Under the pieces are notes generated by a model. That model was given only the letters and a program-made list of their open reading frames with translations, did no database searches and was not told the DNA's origin. A stretch of 64,000 nucleotides of DNA, taken from contig CAJFCV020000004.1 of assembly GCA_904066235.2 (NCBI GenBank), positions 11,904,001 through 11,968,000 on the forward strand. Direction: 5' to 3'. Positions 24,101 through 36,200 of the stretch are shown here, piece by piece (position 1 is the stretch's first letter; each line of letters begins with the position of its first letter). The translations under genes were made by a program, and so were the position numbers. Source of the DNA: Bursaphelenchus xylophilus (lineage: Eukaryota > Nematoda > Chromadorea > Rhabditida > Aphelenchoididae).

Positions 24101-25200
24101 TTAGTTCGCCACTTCCCTTACAGTTCACCTTCTCCTTCACGAAGCTAATCGGAAAAAGATTTGTGGTGCGTTCTGGGTGCAACGATAAGCGAGGATGGAC
24201 TGGGAACGCCCTTACTTCAACCCGAAACGCGGCGAAAGATCAGCTGAATGGCGCGGCTGAAACTGCGAGATTTCAACGATATTTAAATCCCCTCCCGGTG
24301 GCCTCGGCTTGATAAAGAGTGTTTGAAAAAATGAATGCATATGCAAATCAAGTGAGCGCTTTTTTACGAAAAAGAGTTTTCTGGAGCCGAGATAAGACGG
24401 TTTCAACGAAATGAACTGATTCATATGACAATGACCCGGTGATAAATATTGTTGATGGGGCGTTGCTGAGATCATGCGAAAACATCGTTGATATCAGGCG
24501 TCTCAATGTGGAAACATTAATGGAAAACGAACCAGGAACTGATTTTGTTTTGGCTAATTAGGGAGACTGTAGCTGGTATGGAGGATGTAGTTTGAGGATA
24601 CCGTTGTTGATTTTAGAGAAATGCCACTCTCATTTTGTAAAGACATATAGGGAAATTGTGGAAGACGTCTCAAAGAAGAGGTAAAACCTTTAGCCGCGTT
24701 TTGCAGAAAGCGAAAACATTTTTGGCTAAAAAATGATGACAATTCGTTTTCTGCTTGGACTTTCAGGATTTGACATCGGCTCTCTTTTTTGTTCAAAGTG
24801 TTCTAAAACATGGTTTAAAAACTTGTTCTCTGCCATCTTGCGTCGTCTGCAAGAACTGCTTAATGACTCGGCTCTGCCTACAAAGCGTATTCCATAATTT
24901 CAAAAATTAAAATTTGTGGTCCAGGTGGATCATTCATCGAAAACTATAAGTTGAATAGATTCATCTCGAGCATTTACTTTGTGGAAAAACAACGTCAAAA
25001 AAAAAGAAACACAAGCAAAAATATATGCAGCAACTTTTCGAAAGGGTTTTCTACAGTTACTTTACCTTATAAGGGCGCTTCTTACGCCGCGAGAAATAAC
25101 ATGTCAAAAAAAAATTTTGTCGAAGACAGTAACGAAACGATGGTAACATTCTACATCATTAACACCAATGGTTTTGCTATATGTTTTCGCGGCAGCATAT

Positions 25201-25350
25201 CAGTCTGTCGAGAAAATAATGAGCAAAATGCCGCTCTGCCGTCGCATCGCTGAAGTGAAAGCAATTTGATTTTTCCGCGACACAATTCATTTTCCCAACG
25301 GCGGTGCGATTTTCGATGCGACAGAGTGTTCATTATTTTCCCGAGAAACT
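25201..25350. repeat. Family B MITE, copy 4
   Basis: The left end is CAGTCTGTCGAGAAAATAATG-like and the right end is CATTATTTTCCCGAGAAACT. The core GCGGTGCGATTTTCGATGC is shared with the copy at 29036-29190. Confidence 0.78.
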
Positions 25351-27386
25351 AAAATACATTTAAAATACTTTTTTTTTGACAATTCCCATCCTAAGCCGTA
25401 AAAAGCCACCACAAAAAAGAGGCCGGCCTGCTGATATCGAACGACTTGAACTCTCAAAAAAAAACTTTGTGACTGATGACCAGCCCAAATTCACATGGTT
25501 TCGTCTGGTTTTATCGTGGTTTGCAGACAACCGATCATTGGTAGTTCCCAGCACCCACAAGTGGAGATTATAAGCCGATGAAAGCGCCGAGCAAAATACG
25601 CGATTATTATACCATACCCTTCCAGCGCTTTCTTCCCTTCCCTCGCTTTTGTACAGCGTTGATGCAGAAAAAATGATCATTTGGATCGCTGTAATATTGA
25701 CGTCTGGCGCAAACATGAGAGCTTTTTAATACCGGGAACGACTTTTTGTCCCGAAGTTTCGCGAAGCGCCTTCGTATGGTTTGATGTTTTATCGAAGTGT
25801 GGTTGCAAGGGCATGTTTTACGAATGCGTGCATAAATTTTTGATAACATTATACGACTAGCATATGATATGATCAATGCGTAAAAGATTCTGGAACATCT
25901 TCTACAGCAGCAATTTATAGGGTGTAACATAACATGATCTTGATGAAGATTGAGATAATTAAGACACTTTATAAGCGGCCCAGTGGTATCAAATTTTAGT
26001 CTGAAAGACGAGGGTTCATAGAAACTAAGTTCAACAGGATAAAGGTCATTACTCGTAAGGGCATCCCCATTACAATATGGGTTCATTTTGAGATAAATCA
26101 CCGGCCAAAAGACCCTAAAACTTCCACTGTTGCTCCAGAATTTAATAAAAAATGGTCCCAAACTGATAATCATTACAAATATCGGCCGTGGAAGAGAAAG
26201 ATTTGCAAAAAAGCGCAAAGAACGTCTCCCAAACGGCGACGATTCCCCGATCACCACTGATTAGGATGTCTCCAAAACGTTTTCGAACAAATTAATTATT
26301 CATTCTTTAGTGTAAAAGTCATATTGAAAGAAGAAAAAAAAATAGAGAAAATCACGCTTTAAACTGGGAGAAGATTGATCCTCTCCCGCCACGAGTGTTA
26401 CAACGCCTTAAGCACGTTCGGAGGAGCGGGGCGTTCCAGCGAACGGTGAGTCAAGACGAGACGAAATGCGGAGTATATGGCCGATCATGTCCGCAGGGCA
26501 GCTGTGTCATTTCGGGCTCGTTTCGAGCCCACCCGAACTTCTCAAGAGCACATCGAGTGGGGCGTTTCAACGCATTGCCAAGACGAACAAGAGAGAAGAA
26601 AGTGATAACCGGAAGTGCGGCCCGCTGTAAACCCCCCAGATGGCGGTTGAAGTTTTGATTGAATAACTGGTATTTTAACGGGCAAAGTTTATTAAACAAT
26701 AGGGTTGTTCATTTACGCTTTTAAGGGACCAAAAAGTTCGTCTGATCTTTGAAGTGATCTTTATAACAAAGCGACGGAGGTGTGGAAGTGCTCCAAGTAT
26801 GACGACCAAATCTTCTTTACAATTTTTACATATGTCTGCATCAATCTATGAAATAAGGCTACGTAAAATATGATAATTTGATTTTCAAGGCAGCCCAGAT
26901 ATTTACTGATCCTTACGGACGAGGGAGTATGCGAAATGCGGAAAGCGGGCAAAGTAAAAAGTTTTTAAAGGGTATAGTATCTCATCCATTGGCTCTGCGA
27001 CTTTTACTGGCAACGTCTTTGCGGGAAGCCGACATTTACCGATTAGAATTACGAGCTTTCTACCGTTATCTACATAGCATCATGTAAATTTTGCATTGGC
27101 TTCTCCCTGATACTAATAAGTACACGAATCTATTATAATTTAAAAATTTATTCATCGCTTTCAAAGTTATGGGCGTTTGTTTTCAAAAGGTTTTAACCGT
27201 ATGGTAACTATTCAAGCCAGCTAAAAAAAATACTGGTTGATTTCCAAACGTGCCCGCAGAGTCTCCGTGATTCTTCTGGCTGCCACAGAGTGGCTGCCCG
27301 TAAGTGTGGGCGTCTGCATCCAAAACGCGGCACTTCGAACGCTGCGAGAGACAAAGCTTCCAGGAAATTGGTGTATGACTTACACT

Positions 27387-27450
27387 CCATTTCAAAATGA
27401 CAGACACGCTTTTAGAATCTGCAATTGAGGTGTCGGGGTTCAGTTGACGG
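27387..27450. repeat. Half copy of a small hairpin repeat
   Basis: The sequence from TTTCAAAATGACAGACACG through CAATTGAGGTGTCGGGG is the inverted counterpart of the right half of the hairpin at 27566-27655. Confidence 0.55.
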
Positions 27451-27565
27451 ATACGAAACCTTAACAGACTGAAAGACAAAGTTTGAAAACCTACACCTAC
27501 AAATAAATTTTCTTATTGCAGTGTAATTGCACTTTACACAAAAGATTTTCCAAATTTTGGGTGTT

Positions 27566-27655
27566 TCAAAATGATAGACACGGCTGATCCGTCGACTCAA
27601 CTCCGGCATCGCAATTGCAGATTTTATAACCGTGTCTATCATTTTGAAATGAAGT
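27566..27655. repeat. 90-bp hairpin MITE
   Basis: The termini TTTCAAAATGATAGACACGG and its complement enclose a short centre (GTCGACTCAACTCCGGCATC). With the half copy 120 bp to the left, this defines a small repeat family. Confidence 0.6.
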
Positions 27656-28112
27656 GTACAATATGGACTGAATTTTGTTTTAAACCAGACCGTCGCGCTT
27701 CGATAACCTGCCTCAAAAACTGTTGAATGTCTCCGGGGCGAACTGAAATATTTGTTAATTAAGATGAGCCTATGTAAAGTTTCTTTGTAGAACTGAAAAA
27801 ATATTCACATTGAGGATGCTTCACTTCTCCTGTTGTCTGTACTCTGCCCCCGTGAGAAATTATGATATTTCATTGAAACTAACTTGCCTCTTCATTCGCA
27901 ATGCCTTATCTGAACATGCTCTTATCTAAGAGGAGGTGCACAAATGGTTCATATGGTTTCAAAGACAAGCTTATCACGAAACAAAGACGTATAAATCATG
28001 GTTTTTTCAATCTTTCGACGTCACCAAATACAGTAATCTTTCAAAAAACCCGAGGTATTTTATTGAGATCCATTAGACTTTAGGGCTATATGGCTCCCGA
28101 AAAGCGTTGTTT

Positions 28113-30630
28113 TTATCCCCAAACTTTATTGAGCTGTTTGAAATACTCCTCGCCTTCCTCGACCGGCCTTGCACTCAACGAGTTCTCAGTTTTGGGTCGT
28201 GTTCGTCGAACGCACGGGAGATAACGTCTCGTCGAACAATAGAGCACTGGATGGTATCGGAGAAAGGCAGCTTCGTAGGCAGCGGCGCAACAATCAGTCA
28301 TGACAAAGGTGGTCTGAAAAAAAGTGATATTGAGTCGTACCATAACCGGGATTGTGCCAAAATGCGACAGTCAGATTTGCATGAAAATCGACACAAAGAA
28401 ATGCCACAAAGACGTATCCATTTAACCCCGAAACAACGATTTCCCACCCACCTTTAAGAACAGGTACATCTGTTCATCCAGCTTCTCTCCATGCACCATT
28501 TTCATTCCGACGGTGCCGACGATAACTATGCAGAGAAATCCCACTCCGAACACCCCAACAACAATCAACGGAGTGAAAATTCGCAATACAACGACGTTGT
28601 CGTGATACTGATATCTTGTGGTTAGAGTCCCCTCGCCTCTCCGTAAGCTCATTTTCTTGTTGTAGTGGTACAAATAAATTGTCGGTCCCGCGCCAAACGC
28701 CATATTCAGGCCGAATATGAACCAGCTGAAAATTGAGTGGGCAATTCAAGAAAGAAATAGGTCTGTCGGAAAAATAATGTGCATTTTTCGCGCCTTGAAA
28801 TAGTCCGTCATTGCTTTGCGATGGCCAGCAGCGGCTGGAGATTTGAAGCCCGACTGCAACGTGGCGAGGCATTTTAATACACCAGCTTCACATTATTTTC
28901 ACGACAGACTGATAGTATTCTGTATATCCGCAGTCGTCATTTACACACCTCATATCAGAAGGACCGTTCTTGGATTTCGTTTGTATTTTATTTATCAAAG
29001 ATATGTCATGCTCAAAATTAAATATCTTGACTGTCAGACTGTCAGGGAAATTGTGGGAACAATGTCGCTGCGCCAATCCCGTCGCTGAATTCAAAAACAA
29101 TTTGATTTTGCCGCAACACAATTCATTTTCTCGGCGGCGGTGCGATTTTTGATGGGACAGAGTTCTCATTATTTTTCCGACAGACTGATAATCTTGTCAG
29201 TTTGAATTGATTTTAATTAAAAACCTAGGGGCATCTTAAAAAATATGCCATAATTTCGCCAACCTTATTTTCCCGACAGACTGTTTTTTCCTAAAAATCC
29301 GTTGTGAACTACCAGAAATCCTTTGCAAAGGCAATCTACCTTCAGTGAATTGAATTACACTCACCTGTACACGTAGAACACCGGGAACCGGTTCATCAAA
29401 ACGCAATCCGAAAAGTGCTCCTCGACAAGTCCGAACCCGCTCAGAACAAACACAGCCAGCGCATAGCCGAAGGCGTAGATCACCAGCAACGCCACCAGCA
29501 CCCTCGTCAACGTTGTGTCCCAGTTGTCGTAGCTTTTATGGTATTTTGTGGCAATAGCGCGCTCAATAATCACTGTGGCAAAAGAAAACTGAACAAGCCC
29601 CATTCCAAAGGCATGCACAAAGCTCATGGAAGTGCAGACGGTCTCCGTAACCAGGCCTTCGCCGACTAGTGATTGGAAAGCGTCGGTGAGAAGCCGAGGG
29701 ATGGCAAGAAGACGGAGTTCGAAGGAAACGAGAATCTACAAGGCTGTTGTATTATGTGTACACATGTATGTGACTATATCAAATTATCGGGAAGATAACG
29801 AGTGCTCTGTCGCTCGAAAGTGGCGTTTATGCTAACAAGGGAAGGACTCCAAGTGCGACGCTCAGATTTCCCTCAAATTTTGCACACACAATGGCCATAG
29901 ATTAGATATCAATTCCTGAAAGTTTTAGCTCGCGCTTTGCAGGTGCGCCGAGGTATTGAACGTTTTTTTGCCGACCGACAGAATGCACTAAACGTGGAGA
30001 GCGGCCAGGGAGAAAAACACTTTTTAGCCATAACTTCGCTAGTTTCGCACGGAAAAAAACTATTTTTTGTGGAAATATTACCCTTAACGGTAAAAATAAG
30101 TACGAAATTTTTCCTGCCGGAATTCGGCAAAAAGTCCTAAACTTTCACCGACTTTCGACCTAAAAATCTCGGCTGTTTCTGCAAAGCGCGAGCTAGGATT
30201 CTCGAATATGTCTTAGAGAAAAATATTCTAAATTTGTGCTTAGTTTCATTAAAATCTGAGCGTCGCACTTGGCGTAGTTCCCCTAAGAAAATGAATTGTT
30301 TCCGGCAAAATCAAATTGCTTTTCACTTCAGCGACGCGATCCGCGCAACGTCATTGTGCTCATTGTTTTCCCAACAGACTCATATGCTCTCAACTCCCCG
30401 CCCGAGGGATTCTTTCCTCCCTACGACACTACAACCACCTGCAGACTCCTGCTACTCTCCCCAGCCCCCTCTTGCAATATTAAGGGACTTACCAACAGAA
30501 ACCTCAAGTTCCCATGGATTGAAGACGCTTTGGTGACAATAAAAATAAAAAACGCTGACGAAGCCATCGAATACATGGTGACTGTGGTCCCAGCAACATT
30601 CACCATGCCTGTCCAGAACCGCACGTTCAT
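28113..30630 (-). CDS. Sra-superfamily serpentine chemoreceptor
   Basis: This is a putative sensory 7-TM receptor of the nematode Sra/Srab/Sre group. Exons on the minus strand are 30630-30493, 29735-29365, 28725-28452 and 28313-28113. The phases agree and give 327 residues, the usual length. Exon 1 ends with the TM1 border IHGNLRFLL. Exon 2 carries the hallmark ERAIATKYHKSYDNW (about residues 104-118), the E-R-A-x-A-T motif after TM3 in this superfamily. Exon 3 has TLTTRYQYHDNVVVLR, matching the LSxRYQxxEN motif before TM6. Exon 4 ends TM7 with FLRYHPVLY. The start ATG follows TTTTAGCCC, an acceptor-like sequence. Introns 1 and 2 are enlarged by family B and C elements. The ligand is unknown. 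Confidence 0.85.
28760..28914. repeat. Family B MITE, copy 5
   Basis: The ends are GGTCTGTCGGAAAAATAATG and CATTATTTTCACGACAGACTG-like. It lies in intron 2 of the Sra-type receptor, 35 nt from the acceptor. Confidence 0.8.
29036..29190. repeat. Family B MITE, copy 6
   Basis: The ends are AGACTGTCAGGGAAATTGTG and CATTATTTTTCCGACAGACTG-like. It lies in the same intron as copy 5. A solo right terminus (TTATTTTCCCGACAGACTG) follows at 29265-29283. Confidence 0.75.
29834..30286. mobile_element. Family C element, second full copy
   Basis: The left end AACAAGGGAAGGACTCCAAG and the right end CGCACTTGGCGTAGTTCCC mirror the copy at 15154-15602, and the interior matches along its whole length. It lies in intron 1 of the Sra-type receptor. 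Confidence 0.8.
30290..30384. repeat. Family B remnant
   Basis: AAATTGCTTTTCACTTCAGC, ACGCGATCCGCGCAACG and the right end CATTGTTTTCCCAACAGACT correspond to the core and terminus of family B copy 1. The left terminus is lost where it meets the family C copy. Confidence 0.5.
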
Positions 30631-30988
30631 GGGCTAAAATTGAGGCAGTAAATTTGTATTTCTTGCAAAGTTCACGTATAACAGAACACAATTTGAGAAA
30701 ACATTACGTTCGTCGGTTATTGGAAAGGCATAAAATCTACGGTACAACTAGAAATATGTTATTTTAGTAATGAAATCAAAGCTTTTTCGAAAACCCCCGC
30801 CCTCAAATCGAGTGTTATTTGTGACAACAAAAATTCGAAAAATTACTACTTGACAGTACTATATACTTAAGAAATGCAACGATTAGAAAAAAATAAGTAT
30901 TATTTTCAAAACTAGCACTTTTGAAAACCTCAAAATCATTTATTTGTGACAACAAAAATTCAAAAGACTGATGCTTTAGAGTACTATG

Positions 30989-31113
30989 AATCTGTCGGGA
31001 AAATAATGTGGATTCGTCACGCCTAGGAATCACACAACATCGCTTTGCGACGGCTAGTTGCGGTTGAGGAATTGGCGCGACGACCCGCCATTATTTTCCC
31101 GACAGACTGATAG
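30989..31113. repeat. Family B MITE, copy 7
   Basis: The ends are AATCTGTCGGGAAAATAATG and TTATTTTCCCGACAGACTG, with a short core containing ATCGCTTTGCGACGGC. Confidence 0.82.
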
Positions 31114-31691
31114 TTAAGAAAAAAATTAACGAGCAGAAAAATGAATATGATCGTTGAAATCAACGCCTTTGATTGTCCAAATTTCGAGACTTACATGCGA
31201 GAAAAATAATATTTTTCAGAGTCGACATTTGTATTTTCCCCCAAGTGACGAGTTCCCTCATTATAAAGTAATTGAAACGAACGTTCATCGTTCTTGTACA
31301 AACTCTCTGCCAAAACAAGACAAATTTTGTTTTGAATGGGAAAAAAGGATGACAGGTAGGCCACAGTGGGCGAAAGCCATAAAGGCAGACTTTGAGAACG
31401 TTTGCAAAAATTTGCATCAATCTTTCAGACCGACCTCTCTCCCGCCCCAGAACTTTATTTTGTGTTAGATACACCCTTGTCAACCAGACAAGATCTATGC
31501 GGCTAACAACGATTATTTAATGCATACAGTGACTACATAAGATTGCAGCGTTTCGTATATTTTTGAACTAAAAACGCAACGAAGTACATAATTATGTACT
31601 CTCGAAATCTACCATAGCATGACCACGAAAATGGTTAATTAACAAGGGAAGTACTTCTATAGGGTCACGAGTTAGAGGTGCAGATATATGT

Positions 31692-31731
31692 ATATCAAAC
31701 AATTCGCGAGCTTATGCGAATTGTTTGATAT
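31692..31731. other. Perfect 16-bp hairpin
   Basis: ATATCAAACAATTCGC and its exact complement flank an 8-nt loop. No T tract or neighbouring gene suggests a role. It could be the end of a repeat or a small structured RNA. Confidence 0.55.
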
Positions 31732-31852
31732 TTCTGGCCAATTTTTGCATTAATGATATTTCTCAACGAAAAAGTCAAAACTTTTGGGTAAAAAACCCAA
31801 AATATGACGGCCCTCTAATTGTATTACAACGTGGTATAATTTTTTCTGATAG

Positions 31853-31920
31853 CTTCGAACCTCAGGGCACTTCAGATTGCCAGACTTTCGCACTACCGAC
31901 TGCGCCATGGGTGCCTCTCT
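31853..31920 (-). pseudogene. tRNA-like relic or tRNA-derived SINE head
   Basis: On the minus strand TGGCGCAGTCGG (31911-31900, fits the Pol III A box) is followed at tRNA spacing by GGTTCGAAGC (31864-31855, B-box-like). The D-arm (GCGC...GTGC) pairs, and the candidate anticodon loop is CTGGCAA. The anticodon, T and acceptor stems do not pair well, so it is unlikely to be a working tRNA. Confidence 0.5.
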
Positions 31921-31939
31921 CGGAAGCAAAGAAGGGACC

Positions 31940-32575
31940 GAGCGCGGGGGCCTCCGCACTGTGCAAAACACTCCGAAAGGCTTTGTCGCGGAGCGAAAAG
32001 AATTTTTGTTTTGTCGCACGGCGACAAGGCCAAAATTGGCAATGCACTGTGCAACTTGAGAAACAGCCAAGCTCTCTGGGTGAAATGCAGAGTGCAGGGT
32101 GCGTCCGGGGAAAAGTGGGACAATCAAAAGGGGTGTGCCTGCGAAAACGTTCGGGGGCTGTTTTTCGCACTGTGCAAAACGGAAAAAAACCTGCGAACGT
32201 AGGCTTTTTTGTTGATTGCACGGTGCAAATTTTTTCAAATTTCAGGTTTCGAAGGGGGAGCTTCTGCAAAATATTTTGCAACGCTCCGCCGACAAATTTC
32301 GCACGGTGCAGGTGAGAAAAGGCATTTTTGGGCTGATTGCACTGCGCAAACCGTGTCGCGACATGGGGAAAGGGCATTTTGCACAGTGCATTGTGCATTT
32401 TCGTGAGATAGCAAAAATTTCTCTAGCTTTCTCGTCGATTTCCGGTCCCATTCTTTTTCCGAGGGCGATATTGGTTGGGTCCGCGCGGGTTCGAAATTTT
32501 CTTTTATTTTCTCCGGGTTTTCGCAAGTGCACTTTGCGGAGAAAAGGTGCACTGCACGGTGCTAAGCGCATAGGC
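31940..32575. repeat. G+C-rich tract with dispersed TGCAC-N-GTGCA palindromes
   Basis: About ten variants of GCACTGTGC, GCACGGTGC or GCACAGTGC occur at intervals of roughly 40-120 bp (near 31957, 32045, 32168, 32220, 32300, 32336, 32380, 32390, 32525 and 32546). Long open frames on both strands here follow from base composition. The same motif recurs in the arms of the TIR element at 49707-50386, so this may be the body of a related transposon. Confidence 0.6.
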
Positions 32576-32603
32576 TTAGTTTGGTTAGGCGCTTTAGCAT
32601 ATA

Positions 32604-32764
32604 TCAGCCTGTCGGAAAAATAACGGCGGATCGTCGCAGCAAAATGTCTCGCCTCGCCGCTGTCGCGCACCAAATCCCCAACCGCCGCTTGCAGTCGCAA
32701 AGCGATGATGGGCGATTCCGAGGGGCGACGATCCGCCGTTACTTATTTTCCCGACAGACTGATA
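32604..32764. repeat. Family B MITE, copy 8
   Basis: The ends are CAGCCTGTCGGAAAAATAAC and TTATTTTCCCGACAGACTG. The long internal arms GGCGGATCGTCGCAGC and their complement make it nearly a full hairpin. Confidence 0.82.
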
Positions 32765-33119
32765 CCCAAAAAATGTCTTCAATAAATTTAAACCTATATC
32801 CGGAAGGTATGTGTTGTTTATAACTTTGAATTCTGATTTGGACTTTAAATATTATCATTAATCGGGCAATCAGACGGAATACATTCTCAAGGCCAATTCC
32901 GGTGAGATTAGAAACTAAAAGGGCGTGCGTCATCCGCCTTCCACACAAAATCCGAAACGTGCCTCACAAAACACAAGCTGCTTCCTACAAGTCTAGAGTG
33001 TGCGGAAGTGATCGTACAAGATTGCAACGGTGAATAATGTTGAGAACACAAATTTCAATTAAAACGCACATGCATCATTTGTGCTTGCACGTACTTTGAA
33101 CGCCCTCGAACCACACGCC

Positions 33120-33170
33120 GACCGCAAATTCTCCACCGTACGCGGATTCGCCATCGTATATAAGCGGAGA
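33120..33170 (+). promoter_or_regulatory. Core promoter of lipase A
   Basis: TATATAA lies at 33157-33163, 54 nt before the start codon, inside the block GATTCGCCATCGTATATAAG. The same block precedes lipase B, and similarity extends ~35 bp upstream (CGCCGACCGCAAATTCTCC against CGCCGACAGAGATTCTC). Confidence 0.75.
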
Positions 33171-33216
33171 GGATCCACTCGGAGCGAATGAAAGGTGATC
33201 CTCAGTCGGTTAAAGG

Positions 33217-36200
33217 ATGTGGTGCTTTGCGTTTATTGGACTACTATTTACGGGGACCCAGGGCTTTCTTACCCCCGATTTTCGAGAGTTCTTGGTTGAG
33301 AACTATGGTGAAGAAACGGCAAAGACATTGGAACGAGCGGATCTGTTTGGAATCGGGAGCTTTGGAGGGAGAACGGAGAAGGGCCAGGAGATCAAAAATA
33401 AGGTGAGAATTATGCAAAGGGCTGAGCAAAGTTAAATCAAATTATCATCACGCTGCTATGAAAAGGCCATGAAAATTTATTTGATGCCAGATTTGTAGAG
33501 TTGCCTTGTATGGCTGGATTTTTAAGGGCCTGTTTTGAGGTAGAAAGAGCCTCACGGCTTTAAAGAATCCGCAAAAATTCAAAGGAAACTGCGATATAAA
33601 CACTGGCAGTCTGTCGGGAAAATAATGTGGATTTGTCGCAGTGAAATGCCTCGTCGCAGTCACGCGCCAAATCTCTAGCCGCGGCTAGCCATTGAAAAGC
33701 GATGTCCACATTATTTTCCCGGCAGATTAATATTGCAACTGCAATGTTATAAAGATCCAATTTAACATTATTTTTTACTTGACAGGCGCTTACACGAAAC
33801 ATTTTATAACCCAAATTTTGCAGCCTGATATTTCCCGTCCAAAGAATTACAAAGCTTTCCCCTTCTAAAAACATAAAATACATTTCTGTTTTGGCAAAAA
33901 AATTTCAATTCGTGTTCTTAGAACATCATGATACAATTGTTTCATCATAACCCAATCTGGCCCTAGTTATTCCTCCTTTCCCTTATTGAAGCACGTCTAA
34001 TATGTTTGAGGGGTAAACATGCGACCTCAACATATGTATATAGGCAATTGACCCTGCTTGCAGCACGGTCCGACGCTGAGCCTTGTGAAAAGTGGGCCGC
34101 TTTCAAAATTTTGGAAACACGGCCCTGCATTGAAAGACCTAAAATTACTGGGGCCTGTTTCACTAACATAAAAATAAATAAAAGAGAAGTAGGGGGGAGC
34201 GAGAGAGCATCGAAAACGCGTTTGCGAGCGAGAGAAACCGGACGAAAAGCAGAAGTAGCCTACTTTTGCGGGAGTGACTTTTTACGTCCAAAACCGCGGT
34301 TCGCGGCAGTATTTTGGCCATAACTTTTTTCTCAGTTGGTCTAGGAACACCCTTCACAATTTACAATGAAGCTGACAGTTTCAGCTATCACCAAGATTAT
34401 TTTCATTGCTGTGGTGCCAAAACCCGTCCTTAAAAAAATCGTAAAGTACGCGTGCTTTCATTTTTGAGAAAATCGACTAAATTGTAGCTTAAAATCGCCA
34501 TAACTTGGGTAAAACTTTTCGGATTGAAACCCTCCAAAAAACAACACATAGAATTTTTTAAGTAGTTTTAGACAATATGTGTTTTGAATTCCTTTTATAG
34601 CCCGGTGGACCGCTAATTTTACAGTAGTACGGCCAACCATCTCGTTTTTTCTTCTTCGCCGAATAAAAACGAATTTTTCTCACCAATGTTTATAAGAATG
34701 ATTACAAGTTTCATATCAGTGTGTAGAGCCGTTTCTTAGCTACATTATGTTTTTTGAGGGGTGGCGATATATCATAAACTGATAGAGTTACGTGCAATTA
34801 AATCAAGGTAACCTCCATTTTTGACCATAAAAAGTCGTTCCGAAAGGGGCGAACTTTTCCTCTTCCTTTGATTTGAGGGCTCTTTTTATGACAAAAATGG
34901 AGGTAAATTTGCCATAACTCAGCCATAATAAGACCTACAATTGACCCTCTAAAAAAGCCTCATGGAAAAAAAGATGGGCTATCGACTGGTATAAATTAAA
35001 GCGTCAACATTTTGAAATTGACCGAGAAATAAAACATTTCGTATCTTCACTGTAAATGTACTCTGTATTTTAAGCTATATAACTAATCTACTCTTGAAAA
35101 TAAAACAACGAAATTTAGATATGTTGTAGTCTCAACCGTCAGCTTTATTTTGTTTTTTGAAGGGTGTTCCAATACCAATTGAGAAAAAAGTTATGGCCAA
35201 AATTCTGCCGCCAACCCCGGTTTTGGACGCAAAAAGTCACTCCGAAAGAGAAGTAGGCTACTTCTGCTTTTCGTCCGGTTTCTCTCGATCGCAAACGCGT
35301 TTTCGATGCTCTCTCGCTCCCCCTACTTTTCATTTTATTTATTTTTATGTTAGTGAAACAGGCCCCTGAAGTCCAAACTGGTAGTTTTAGTTCATTTTTT
35401 AACCGTCATCTTTTTCAAAAAAAACCCTGGTGATTACTTATCATAGAACCTAGAAGAGCTAAACCGAACGTCGAACATATAATCACCTCCCAATTAACAA
35501 TTTCAGCACAAAAAAATTTTTTATTCCACTTTTTTCAAATTGGGGATCAGACCTCCAAATACCGGGCCGTAGCTTGGCCCGGTATAAAGCAGGCTCGGCC
35601 CGTTTTCGAATTTCCAAAGGCCAGGCCAGGCTGTCTGCCTCAACACAAGACAATATCAATTTCATTAGTCCAACGCAATTTACAAACTTGCGAAAAGCAA
35701 GAAATTATGACGATTGGATAATAAGATTTTGAAAATAAATTTTCCAATTTACTCTGGCAACATGCATGTAAGCATAGATCAATTTTTAAGTTTTAAAAAG
35801 TACTACATTGAAAGATCGAAATTTCAAAACTTCTCACGCCAAAAATTCGAAGACATTTTGGTACAATTTTTCATTCATAGTAAAAAATCAAAATCTAAAT
35901 CTGTAAAAATCTGCTAAGCGCGAGCTAGGGTTCTCGCACATGTCTTGAAAAAAATGCTCTAAATTTGTGCCAAGTTCCATCAAAATCTGAGCGTCGCACT
36001 TGGAATACTTTCACTGTTAGCAGCGAAATTCTATCACTTCAATAAACCGATAAATCTTCGATACTTTGGGATTAGCAATTTATTCTTGACGTGCATCATA
36101 ATAGCGTTGCTCTCAGTACTAGCAAATAACAACCACAAAAGGTGCCCACAAGTGACGTCTTCCTCTGATTTCAGCCAGTTGTCTTCGTGCATGGATCAAC

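Larger units (their letters stand above)
24101..28112. other. 4-kb gene-poor region
   Basis: This lies between the start of the TMEM144-like gene and the 3' end of the Sra-type receptor. It contains one family B MITE (25201-25350) and a short hairpin repeat near 27.4-27.65 kb. Open frames up to 216 codons (25607-26257 minus) have no recognisable similarity, and I do not call them genes. Confidence 0.5.
30631..33216. other. Intergenic region with several repeats
   Basis: No gene is supported. It holds two family B copies, a perfect 16-bp hairpin, a tRNA-like relic and the G+C-rich palindrome-motif tract (all listed separately), then the lipase promoter at its right edge. Confidence 0.5.

Noticed and set aside
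25607..26257. 216-codon minus-strand frame
   Set aside because: Cys/His/Arg-scattered composition without domain or membrane pattern, in an otherwise empty AT-rich region.
31853..31920. A functional tRNA gene
   Set aside because: The A and B boxes fit, but the acceptor, anticodon and T stems do not pair.
31725..32398. Open frames of up to 196 codons (plus) and 178 codons (minus) over the same bases
   Set aside because: Simultaneous long frames on both strands come from the repeated GC-rich palindrome motif. The translations are low-complexity with no domain.
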